A DNA stretch of 64,000 bases from positions 2,340,809-2,404,808 of the forward strand of contig NZ_LNUV01000006.1 in assembly GCF_001512285.1 (NCBI RefSeq), read 5' to 3'. The first letter of the stretch is position 1. Each line of letters opens with the position of its first letter. Source of the DNA: Arthrobacter sp. EpRS71. Its GTDB lineage: Bacteria; Actinomycetota; Actinomycetes; Actinomycetales; Micrococcaceae. This document shows, one piece after another, positions 25,445-33,342 of the stretch. The translations under genes and the position numbers were made by a program. The notes under the pieces were generated by a model that was given only the letters and a program-made list of their open reading frames with translations, searched no databases and was not told where the DNA came from.

Positions 25445-26410
25445 TTACTGGTAGAAGACGAATCGTTTGCTGAGCCGGAACTGCGCGGCGGTGATGGCCA
25501 TGATGATCAGCGTCAGGATCACTCCGATCGCCGAGGCTTGGCCGAATTCAAGGCGCTGGAACGCGGACTCGAAAATCACCATCACGGCTGTTCTCGTCGA
25601 ATCTCCCGGCCCACCGCGGGTTAGCACGTAGGGCTGGTCGAACACTTGCAGCGCGTTGATGATTGCCATGACCGAGGCCACCAACGTTGTGGGGCTCAGC
25701 AGTGGCAGGGTGACGAACCAGTGCTTGCGCCAACCCGTGGCACCATCAATCGACGCGGCCTCGTAGGTCTCCACGGGAATGGAGGCAAGGCCACCGATGA
25801 ACAGCAGGAACGAGAACCCGAAGTTCTGCCACACATAAACAAGAATTACGACGGCGGCAGACCCGGTTGGCGTTGTCAGCCACGGGACCGCTGGGATGCC
25901 AACGATGGACAGCAGCCAGTTCACCACGCCGAATTGCTCGTTGAAGAGGTACCGCATGAAGATCGATACCGAGGCTGCGGAGAGGATCAGCGGGAAGAAG
26001 AACGCGGAGCGGAAGAACACCCTGAGCCAGGCCGGGAGCTTCTCCTGCACCATGATGGCCAGGCCGAGAGCGAGTCCGAGCTGGAGGGCCACGGCCACCA
26101 CCACGAACACGATGGTGTTCAGGAAGGACACCCGGACGGTGGGGTCCTGGACTACCTCGGCGAAGTTGTCGAAGCCAACGAATGTTGGCGCCGTGATGAT
26201 GTCCCAGCGGAAGAATGCGAGGGCGATCGAAGCGACGATCGGCAGCAAGGTGAAGATGCCCATGCCCACGATGGTCGGCGCCAGGAAAGCCCAAGGTAGC
26301 CAGCGCTGCTGCACGCGGTCGCGCTTGGATCCTTGCACGTTTTTGTGAACAGCCTGGCGACGGCCTGGCTCGCTCCCTGTCCCCGTTGGCGTACTGGTTG
26401 CGGTGCTCAT
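25445..26410 (-). CDS. Sugar ABC transporter permease (MalF type)
   Basis: A 321-residue CUT1 permease. About 40 hydrophilic N-terminal residues precede six membrane segments; the EAA loop is ETYEAASIDGATGWRKHWFVTLPLL. TYVGFDNF-like (TFVGFDNFAEV) and VLTRGGPGDSTRTAVMVIFE are typical of MalF-type subunits. Its ATG overlaps the stop of the binding-protein gene (ATGA). Confidence 0.93.
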   Translation of the reverse strand: MSTATSTPTGTGSEPGRRQAVHKNVQGSKRDRVQQRWLPWAFLAPTIVGMGIFTLLPIVASIALAFFRWDIITAPTFVGFDNFAEVVQDPTVRVSFLNTIVFVVVAVALQLGLALGLAIMVQEKLPAWLRVFFRSAFFFPLILSAASVSIFMRYLFNEQFGVVNWLLSIVGIPAVPWLTTPTGSAAVVILVYVWQNFGFSFLLFIGGLASIPVETYEAASIDGATGWRKHWFVTLPLLSPTTLVASVMAIINALQVFDQPYVLTRGGPGDSTRTAVMVIFESAFQRLEFGQASAIGVILTLIIMAITAAQFRLSKRFVFYQ

Positions 26411-27825
26411 GGCTGCCTCCTCAGGGCCAATTCAAGATCGCGCTGCATGGATGTAAGGGCGTCCTTGAGTTGACGCTCGTCTCCACTGACAGCCAGGCTG
26501 ACGTTTTTCATGAGGGCGGTTTCGACGGCGGCCTGCTGGGGTGGCGCTGGAATGGGACCCGTGGTGGGGAACCTGTCCAAGGTGTCGTAGAAGACCTTCC
26601 AGTTCCGCGGGCCCTTTCCGGCGTAGAGCTGCTCGTTGACCATGGAGCGGCGTGCCGGCGTGGTATTCGGGGTGGGGAATACAATTTGCATGGCTTCACG
26701 GCTGGAGCTGAACTTCACCCATTCCCAGGCGGCGTCCTTATCCTTGGCGGTCTTCATGATCGCGTAGCCGGCCGTGCCGAACTGGTGGCGCTGTGTCCGC
26801 CACTTGGGGAAGAACTGGACGTCGAAGTCGTTCTCGGTCATCCCCGCCTCGTGGAGGCCTTGGACCCAATAGCCGCCCGCCGGCGTCGTACCTATTCTGT
26901 CTGAAGCGAAGAGGCCGATCAGTGCGCTGCCGCCGCCTTCCTCGGGCCGGACACCCAGCCCGTCCTTGACGAGACCGCGGAGGTAGTCGAAGGATTCGAA
27001 GACCCGGGGATCATCGGCGTTGGGTTCAAGCCACTGGTAGCCGCCGGACCGGAGGCTGCGCGAGGGGTCGTTGGCGTAGAAGCCGTCCCATAGCCACTCG
27101 CCGCCCGGGGACTTGGTTTCCTTGAGGAAGCTGGTGTCGTTGGCGTAGAGCCACGGAACCACTCCACCGAAGAGGCGGTTGGTCCAGTAGTACGGGGTGA
27201 AGTCTTTGGGGCTGGCCTTCTTCATGGCAGCGAGGGTGCTGCGGAAATCCGTGTGCGTCCAGTTGTCGGACGGCCGTTCCAGGCCTGCTTTGGTCAGTGC
27301 AGTGGTGTTGTAGTACATGTTGGCGGCGTTCCAGTCGATGGGGAGCTGGAACAGGCTGCCCTTGTACATGAACGCCTCGACCAGGCTGGGGTGGACGTCC
27401 TCGAAGTACTCACGCATATGGTCGGCGTCGCGGCGCAGGTACTCATCCAGCGGGTGGGCCAGTTTCTCTGCGAAGAGTTGGGCGCCTTCCGTGGCCACGT
27501 ACACCACGTCCGGCGGGGTGCCCGCTGCAACCATGGTGAGGATCTTGGTGAAGAAGTCCTTCCAGTCCACAGCTTGGATTGCCTGGACCTTGACCTTAAT
27601 TTCGGGGTGGACCTTGGCGAAAGCGTCAATGACCTTCTGGCGGGCTGCTGCGTCTGCGGCGGTGCCCATGATGGCGATGCTGAGGCTGTTGTCTCCGCGG
27701 CCTGGAATGTCGGCCCCGGTCAGGCGCGGCCACGACGCCGCGGTGACTCCGACAATTCCTGCGCCGAGGGCTGTGAGGGCACTCCTACGTGTGAATTCAC
27801 GCAAAGCTCCATTGGTTCCCGACAT
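26407..27825 (-). CDS. Sugar-binding protein of the CUT1 importer
   Basis: A 472-residue extracellular solute-binding protein family 1. The N-terminus REFTRRSALTALGAGIVGVT is a twin-arginine-like signal without an evident lipobox cysteine, so Tat export is possible. IKVKVQAIQAVDWKDFFTKI and the following AAGTPPDVVYVATEGAQ are typical. The ATG at 27825 is used. It is the first gene of the GH32 operon and is preceded by two operator-like palindromes. Ligand is inferred to be sucrose or a fructo-oligosaccharide from the operon. Confidence 0.9.
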   Translation of the reverse strand: MSGTNGALREFTRRSALTALGAGIVGVTAASWPRLTGADIPGRGDNSLSIAIMGTAADAAARQKVIDAFAKVHPEIKVKVQAIQAVDWKDFFTKILTMVAAGTPPDVVYVATEGAQLFAEKLAHPLDEYLRRDADHMREYFEDVHPSLVEAFMYKGSLFQLPIDWNAANMYYNTTALTKAGLERPSDNWTHTDFRSTLAAMKKASPKDFTPYYWTNRLFGGVVPWLYANDTSFLKETKSPGGEWLWDGFYANDPSRSLRSGGYQWLEPNADDPRVFESFDYLRGLVKDGLGVRPEEGGGSALIGLFASDRIGTTPAGGYWVQGLHEAGMTENDFDVQFFPKWRTQRHQFGTAGYAIMKTAKDKDAAWEWVKFSSSREAMQIVFPTPNTTPARRSMVNEQLYAGKGPRNWKVFYDTLDRFPTTGPIPAPPQQAAVETALMKNVSLAVSGDERQLKDALTSMQRDLELALRRQP

Positions 27826-27838
27826 GTAGATTTCCTTC

Positions 27839-27886
27839 CCTAACACGTGTTAGGAAGCCTATTCCCGCCACCTAACACGTGTCAAG
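27839..27886. promoter_or_regulatory. Pair of LacI operators before the sugar operon
   Basis: CCTAACACGTGTTAGG (27839-27854) is a perfect 16-bp palindrome. CCTAACACGTGTCAAG (27871-27886) matches 13 of its 16 positions, with centres 32 bp apart. They precede the binding-protein gene and resemble the site before the LacI gene at 21772. Confidence 0.85.
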
Positions 27887-27979
27887 CGTCACAGGGATGT
27901 TGCCGAGTACTCACTCCGGACCGCAGCGCTCGAGCAAACACACACGAGCCGCCCAGAGAACTGTGGCAGTCTAGTCAGA

Positions 27980-28891
27980 ATGAGTTCCCAGCAATTCCGC
28001 ACCAGCGGGAGGTCGAGCAAACGGCCGCTTCAAGGACGCGACGCCGGCGCAGGCACAGGATTCCTGTTCTGCCTTGCCACCATCGGCAGCGCCGTCGGCT
28101 TGGCGGCCACCTACTACTTCTTTGTGCGCACCACTGCAGGCCAGTTCATCGACGAGTCGGCACTGGTCGAAGCTACGGTGCTGGCAGGAACAGCCGGCAG
28201 GGCATCCACCGAATTCCTGGACATGCTCCCCATGCTCTCGCTGGCCATCGCCACCATCACGGTGCTCTTTGTGACCGTGGCCCGCCGGCGTTGGACTGCC
28301 GCCGGAATCGCCGTGGCAGCGTGCATAGCCGCCAACGCGGCCACCCAAATCCTCAAGCTCCTCATCCCGGACCGGCCCGACCGCGGCGTACAAACACTCG
28401 TACTGAACTCACTCCCCTCCGGACACACCACATTGGCAGCATCGGCCGCGGCAGCGGTGTTCCTCATGGTTTCGCCCCGCTGGCGCCCCCTGGCGGGCTT
28501 CCTCGGGAGCACCTTTGCCGTAGCTACGGGCGTCTCAACGCTCATCAATCAATGGCACCGCCCCGCCGACGTCGTGGCTGCGTTCCTGGTGGTGTCCGCC
28601 GTGATGCTCCCGGCAGGCTGGCTCGTCCTTCGCAACGGCAACAGCTGGAATGCGTGGAAGGGGTACGGCGAACATTGGGCAGCCTCGCGCCTATGGGTCT
28701 GGCTCACTGTAACGGGACTGGTGATCGCCGGCTTCGTGGCAGCATATTCACTGCTCCAAGTCATGCCCGGCCTCAGCACCGACAGCACCATTGACTACTT
28801 CTGGGCCGGCACCGCGTTCATTGTGATAGCCGGGTACCTGTCTGCGCTTGGCGGCACGTGGCTGTTTGGCTTGGCGGCGCGTAAGGGCTGA
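27980..28891 (+). CDS. PAP2-family membrane phosphatase
   Basis: A 303-residue polytopic protein. The three phosphatase motifs of the PAP2 superfamily are seen: KLLIPDRPDRG, SLPSGHTTLAAS and NQWHRPADVVAA (final catalytic His, with the usual SR replaced by ST...NQW). Substrates of such enzymes include undecaprenyl pyrophosphate and phosphatidic acid; none can be chosen by eye. GC-rich repeats follow. ATG 27980 diverges from the sugar operon. Confidence 0.87.
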   Translation: MSSQQFRTSGRSSKRPLQGRDAGAGTGFLFCLATIGSAVGLAATYYFFVRTTAGQFIDESALVEATVLAGTAGRASTEFLDMLPMLSLAIATITVLFVTVARRRWTAAGIAVAACIAANAATQILKLLIPDRPDRGVQTLVLNSLPSGHTTLAASAAAAVFLMVSPRWRPLAGFLGSTFAVATGVSTLINQWHRPADVVAAFLVVSAVMLPAGWLVLRNGNSWNAWKGYGEHWAASRLWVWLTVTGLVIAGFVAAYSLLQVMPGLSTDSTIDYFWAGTAFIVIAGYLSALGGTWLFGLAARKG

Positions 28892-28909
28892 CGCTCTTAC
28901 TTGGGACGA

Positions 28910-29020
28910 CGACGGCGGCGCACCCGCACGCGCCCCACGCACCAGTCCCGCGTCGGTAGCGCACCCGCACGCGCCCCACGCACCAGTGGTTACTGGAGCG
29001 ATCAGCGCTAAGGGGTGCGC
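28910..29020. repeat. GC-rich intergenic repeat, locus 2 (internal duplication)
   Basis: GCGCACCCGCACGCGCCCCA followed by CGCACCAGT occurs twice, starting near 28919 and 28959. The second copy continues GGTTACTGGAGCGATCAGCG, matching the word order of the loci at 13.9 and 33.2 kb. Confidence 0.65.
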
Positions 29021-29032
29021 CGCTGCAGAGGC

Positions 29033-29293
29033 TTAGTCCTTCGGACCGACCGAGTCGAAGAACTGGGGCTCTTCGCCAGAAGCAGTTCCACGTCCCCGGG
29101 CCCGCTCCTGGATGAAATGCTGATCTTCATGCGTGAGCACCGTGCCACCATGCGCGTCCACGGTGTCACCCTCCCCCGTCTCCCCGTTGATGATCGCGGT
29201 GACGGTCCTCGGCACAATCATGGTTCCCGGATTATCGATGAGCCATTGCTGTGTGTCCGGAGATAGCTGGTGCCAAAATTCTTTGATGTGCAT
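29033..29293 (-). CDS. Small conserved-looking protein of unknown function
   Basis: An 86-residue soluble protein, MHIKEFWHQLSPDTQQWLID at the start and a charged middle (INGETGEGDTVDAHGG). No membrane segment, signal or recognised domain. Codon usage matches neighbours, and it lies convergent to the PAP2 gene with its own 230-bp upstream gap. No strong ribosome-binding site is visible before ATG 29293, so the call rests on composition and length. Confidence 0.6.
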   Translation of the reverse strand: MHIKEFWHQLSPDTQQWLIDNPGTMIVPRTVTAIINGETGEGDTVDAHGGTVLTHEDQHFIQERARGRGTASGEEPQFFDSVGPKD

Positions 29294-29523
29294 AGTGTTT
29301 ATCGCTGCCGTTCATTGGTGGGGTGGACTGCACGGAACTTGAATGCGCTTTGCGGCAAACACGCGGGGTTTTGAGACTTGCCCGCTCTTCTCAGGTTACG
29401 CCTGCCCAACCATTCCTGACCCGGATTCAGCAACCTTTCTGGGAATGACGTCGACTGCCCGCTCTTCATGCGTTACAGTTAGTCCAATCGATGGATAAAC
29501 AGTGGCTAATCCGAGGAGTTCCC

Positions 29524-30876
29524 ATGTCATCCACCCTTAGGTCTGACACCCGCAAGTCCGCTTCGCGGCGGAGCACTACCCCGACTGTCGCCGTACCCGC
29601 TTCCCGCGATCTGGTGGTGGACTTCATCCGTGTGGCCTGCATGTTTGCCGTGGTTGCGGTTCATTTGCTCATGATGGGGATCAGCGTGACTGATTCCGGC
29701 ATCGGCGTAGGCAATCCCCTCACGTCCCTGAGCTGGTTCGCGCAGGGTACGTGGTTCGGCCAAGTCATGCCGCTGTTCTTCATCGTCGGCGGTTTCGCTT
29801 CACTCACGTCGTGGCGCAGCCTTAAACGCAAGGGCGGCGATGGCGGCGACTACCTCAGGAACCGGGTGCTGCGGCTGGTCCGGCCTACGGTTGCCTTGTA
29901 CATCTTTCTCGCCCTTGCTTTGTGGAGTGCGACGGCGGCCGGAGTCCCTGGCGATCTTCTATCAGTGATCGCTGTGGGCGCCGGAGTTCAGCTCTGGTTC
30001 CTGGCTGCCTACCTGATCTGCCAGGCCATGGTTCCCACCATGGCCAAATTCCACGAGGCAGCGCCGTACCGGACCATCGCAGCGCTGGCCGCGGGCGCCG
30101 TCGTCGTTGATGTCCTTCGCATGGGCTTGGAGCGCAACCCGTGGGGCTTCGATTCGAACCCCATCGGCCTGCTGAACCTGGTGTTCGTGTGGGGGCTTCT
30201 GCAACAGCTGGGATTCTTTTACGCCGACGGGTTCTTTGACCGTTTCGCCAAGTGGAAGCTGGTTCTTGCTGCTGCCGGCTGCTACGCCGTGATGGTTCCG
30301 CTCACGCATGCCGGGCCATACCCCGTGGACATGCTGACCAGCCAGAACCCACCCATGCTCCCGTTGATCCTGGTAGGGCTGGCACACATTCTGTTGGTGA
30401 AAGCCGTGTATCCAGCACTACAGCGATGCGTCCACGTTGCTTGGGTGCAGAAGGTGATGTTTGTGGTGGGCAGCCGGGCCATGACCATTTACCTGTGGCA
30501 CCTGCCGTTGATCATCGCCATGTTTGGCATTGCGCTGGTTCTTCGCCTGCCGTTCCCCGAACCCGCCAGCACTGAGTGGTGGCTGAGTCGTCCACTGTTC
30601 TATGGAGCAGCGTGGGCACTGGTGCTGTTGGTTTCCACCCCGCTGGTCCGGTTGGAACTCGCCAGCACTGCGCTGGCACCGGGTTCGGCCAGGCCGGCCA
30701 TGTGGCGCATCGCTGCCGGAACAGTGCTGGCGATCATTCCGCCGTTCGTGGTGATGCGGAGCGGTCTGGATACCGCCAACGCCACGTGGGGCCTGGTTCT
30801 CTTGGTGGTGGCTGTGGCGTTGGTGACCGGGAAAGTGGCTGGGCGGACGTGGAAGACGCCGCGGACGGTGGCTTAG
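29524..30876 (+). CDS. Acyltransferase family 3 membrane protein
   Basis: A 450-residue integral membrane protein with about ten hydrophobic segments. DLVVDFIRVACMFAVVAVHLLM at residues ~30-50 carries the RxxH-type motif (R..CM.....VH) of the OafA/acyltransferase-3 family, which O-acylates cell-surface sugars, lipids or peptidoglycan. ATG 29524 is chosen because CGAGGAG sits 5-6 bp upstream. The stop overlaps the end of the convergent hydrolase-like gene by 4 bp. Confidence 0.87.
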   Translation: MSSTLRSDTRKSASRRSTTPTVAVPASRDLVVDFIRVACMFAVVAVHLLMMGISVTDSGIGVGNPLTSLSWFAQGTWFGQVMPLFFIVGGFASLTSWRSLKRKGGDGGDYLRNRVLRLVRPTVALYIFLALALWSATAAGVPGDLLSVIAVGAGVQLWFLAAYLICQAMVPTMAKFHEAAPYRTIAALAAGAVVVDVLRMGLERNPWGFDSNPIGLLNLVFVWGLLQQLGFFYADGFFDRFAKWKLVLAAAGCYAVMVPLTHAGPYPVDMLTSQNPPMLPLILVGLAHILLVKAVYPALQRCVHVAWVQKVMFVVGSRAMTIYLWHLPLIIAMFGIALVLRLPFPEPASTEWWLSRPLFYGAAWALVLLVSTPLVRLELASTALAPGSARPAMWRIAAGTVLAIIPPFVVMRSGLDTANATWGLVLLVVAVALVTGKVAGRTWKTPRTVA

Positions 30877-31796
30877 CCCGCCGCGGCGGGAGCGGTGTCC
30901 ATCACCCGACGCCGGACGTCCTGTCGCGTGGTTTCCGGCTGAAAGCCTGCGGCTGCAAGCCCGGCAGCCCAGTCTCCACTGCACGCCCCCAGCGCTTCGA
31001 AGCACTCCCGGAGAAGTTCTTTGGGGGGTGGGATGTGCCCATCACCGGTGTCCGGTCCCCAGCGATCCATCAACATGTACAGGTCCGGGGAATCGCCGAT
31101 TGCATCCACGAACGGCAGTTGGTGGTTCTGGATGTGGAACCAGTCCTTGGCGTTCTGAATAATGGCGACCGTATGGTCGAAACCCGCCGAATAAGCCGGA
31201 ATCAGATCGTGGGCAACGGATGAAGGCAACCCGGACATGTCGTTGCCCGCGATGTCCCACGCGTGGGTGAGGTATCGCTCCACAGCCCCAGGATAGAACT
31301 TGGAGATGGACGTCTGAGGATTCACCGCCAAGGCCAACGACGTCGGGAAGAACCGCGAAAGCGCCAGGCTGGCGTAGCCCCCGGCGGAACTGCCAAAGAA
31401 CACCACGTTATATCCCCCGGTCTCCCGGACGATCCTGCGAATCACATCCGCCAGGATCTCCTGCAAATCCGGTTGCTCCCTGGAGCCTGCGTACCAACCG
31501 ATATTGAAGTTCTTTGACTTACGCAGGCTCGGGTCAGAGATGAAGATCCGATTGACCGGCAAGCCAGCCGTGACACCCTGACCCAGGAACCATGGCAGCC
31601 GGACATCGTTTTCTGCCGCCCCGTGGAAACACACCAAGGTGGTGTCCGAGCCTGCGGGGACGTTGAGGATCTCCAGAGGCAAACCGTTGTGCTGGATATC
31701 AATCCGGCCCTCAGGTACCTCCATGGACCCAAGGAATGAAGCGAGGTCCGGGTACTTTGAGGGCACGGGCACGTCAGCTGCTGATTTATCTGGCAC
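30873..31796 (-). CDS. Alpha/beta-hydrolase-like protein, paralogue 1
   Basis: A 307-residue protein. GSSAGGYASLALSRFFP has a nucleophile-elbow pattern (GxSxGG), LVCFHGAAEN resembles the oxyanion strand, and GDGHIPPPKELL near the C-terminus provides a probable catalytic histidine. A paralogue at 60457-61338 shares all three stretches plus NPQTSISKF/NPQTDLSKF and NRIFISDP/NRIFVSDP. No signal peptide. I cannot name a substrate. It stands next to an acyltransferase, and the other copy is in a glycan-related region, which suggests surface-polymer chemistry (inference). Confidence 0.75.
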   Translation of the reverse strand: MPDKSAADVPVPSKYPDLASFLGSMEVPEGRIDIQHNGLPLEILNVPAGSDTTLVCFHGAAENDVRLPWFLGQGVTAGLPVNRIFISDPSLRKSKNFNIGWYAGSREQPDLQEILADVIRRIVRETGGYNVVFFGSSAGGYASLALSRFFPTSLALAVNPQTSISKFYPGAVERYLTHAWDIAGNDMSGLPSSVAHDLIPAYSAGFDHTVAIIQNAKDWFHIQNHQLPFVDAIGDSPDLYMLMDRWGPDTGDGHIPPPKELLRECFEALGACSGDWAAGLAAAGFQPETTRQDVRRRVMDTAPAAAG

Positions 31797-31854
31797 CCCG
31801 GTAGTCTAGCTGCGGAAGCAGCACTGCCCGGAATGCTACCCCTGCGGAAGGACC

Positions 31855-33081
31855 CTAATAGTTCCGCCGGTGCTTCAACCGCGGAATGGCGACGGCGAAC
31901 ACCACTGCCGCTGCGAAGCCCAGCACGCCTGTGGCCCAGACTCCCGCCGACAACGAGAATGCAGCCGTCAAGCCGGAGAGCAGCACTGGTCCTCCCGTGC
32001 CACCCGAATCGGCCATGAATCGCCAGATTCCCAAAAAGTGGCTCCGCCCGTTGTCCGGTGAAAAGTCAGCGCCGAGCGTCATAATGAGCCCGGAACTGAT
32101 GCCGTTGCCGAACCCGATCAGCAAAGCAACCAAGAGGAGCGGGACGAATCCGGCAGTGAAGGGAATCAAGATCAGCGCGGTTCCCATGATCAACGTTGAC
32201 GGGATGGCCACCCATTGACGCCCCTTCCTGTCCATGAGTTTCCCCGCAGGGTAAAACACCAGCATGTCGATCGCTCCGGACAATCCGAAGATCAAGGAAG
32301 CATGGGTGGCGTCGAGCCCCAGATGATCGGCCCACAACGGGATGACCACCTGCCGCGATGCTCGCAAGGCACTCAGCAAGAGAATGCCGAAGCCCACTGT
32401 CAGGAACACGCCGGCATGGGAAACCGCGACGCTCCGCAAGGTGGACGCAGGAGGCCGGGGACCGCCGTCGGACGTTCCGGGGGCCACCAGGTCCGGAATG
32501 GTGAGCGACAAAACAGCCGCAGCCAGCATGCCCCCAAAGCCCACCCAGTAAGCACCGCTGATACCGGCGAACTGCATCACGCCTGCCCCCACGAAGGGCC
32601 CTATGAACAAGCCGATCCTGGTAACGCCGCCCAGCGTTGATAGGGCTCGGGCGCGAAACATGACGGGCACGGCCTCGGTGAGGAATTTCTGCCGTGCAAG
32701 GTTGAAGACGCTGGCCGACATACCCACCAACGTCATGGAGGCGGCCAGCAACCACAGGCCATGGTCCATTTGCGGGGCGAAAGCTGCCGCGCCAAGGGCA
32801 ATGGCACCCACAGCTCCGGCCCCCACAATCGACCAACGCTCACCGAATTTTTCCGTGATGATCGACGCCGGGATGTTGAACAACCACGAGCCCAAACCGA
32901 TCAACGTCACGATCAATGCCGATACTGCCACCGACGCGCCGAGGTCGCGTGCTGAGAGGGCAATGACCGGAAGGACAGCCCCCTCGCCGACACAGAAGAG
33001 CACAGCTGGCCCGAATGCCGGAACCGCTACGCTGCGAAGGCTGAAGTTTTTGTCTGCTTGGGTGGTGGTCATCCCTTTCAT
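31855..33081 (-). CDS. MFS transporter
   Basis: A 408-residue major facilitator with about twelve membrane segments. The loop 2-3 signature is degenerate, whereas loop 8-9 shows PAGKLMDRKGRQWVAIPS, a clear MFS motif A copy. Probably a drug or metabolite exporter; substrate unknown. Start ATG 33081 (MKGMTTTQADK) is used; ATG 33072 is an equally possible start. Confidence 0.87.
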   Translation of the reverse strand: MKGMTTTQADKNFSLRSVAVPAFGPAVLFCVGEGAVLPVIALSARDLGASVAVSALIVTLIGLGSWLFNIPASIITEKFGERWSIVGAGAVGAIALGAAAFAPQMDHGLWLLAASMTLVGMSASVFNLARQKFLTEAVPVMFRARALSTLGGVTRIGLFIGPFVGAGVMQFAGISGAYWVGFGGMLAAAVLSLTIPDLVAPGTSDGGPRPPASTLRSVAVSHAGVFLTVGFGILLLSALRASRQVVIPLWADHLGLDATHASLIFGLSGAIDMLVFYPAGKLMDRKGRQWVAIPSTLIMGTALILIPFTAGFVPLLLVALLIGFGNGISSGLIMTLGADFSPDNGRSHFLGIWRFMADSGGTGGPVLLSGLTAAFSLSAGVWATGVLGFAAAVVFAVAIPRLKHRRNY

Positions 33082-33159
33082 CCTATGACCGCCGTCCCTG
33101 GGTTCGGGCGGCATGACGTTGCGTGCTGGTACGCAGGGCCCGGCTGCGCTACCCGTTCC

Positions 33160-33265
33160 GCCCAGCGCCCCCTTTCGTGGTCCGGACCGCACCACTACGC
33201 GCCAAGCGCACCAGAGGTAACAGGGGCGAACGGCGGGTACGGTAGCGACGAAGTGGGAAAGCGCC
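33160..33265. repeat. GC-rich intergenic repeat, locus 3
   Basis: Contains ACCGCACCACTACGCGCCAA, GCGCACCAGAGGTAACAGGG, GCGAACGGCGG and ACGGTAGCGACGAAGTGGG, in the same order as the locus at 13.9 kb. Confidence 0.6.
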
Positions 33266-33276
33266 GAGATGCTCGC

Positions 33277-33314
33277 AGTTGTTGCGGCTCCGGAACGTCG
33301 GAGCCGCAACAACT
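33277..33314 (-). terminator. Hairpin downstream of the chaplin-like gene
   Basis: AGTTGTTGCGGCTCCG (33277-33292) pairs perfectly over 16 bp with 33299-33314, loop GAACGT. It lies 29 bp beyond the stop codon; there is no strong U-tract. Confidence 0.78.
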
Positions 33315-33342
33315 ACATGCGAAGTGAGATTAATTCCTCGGC

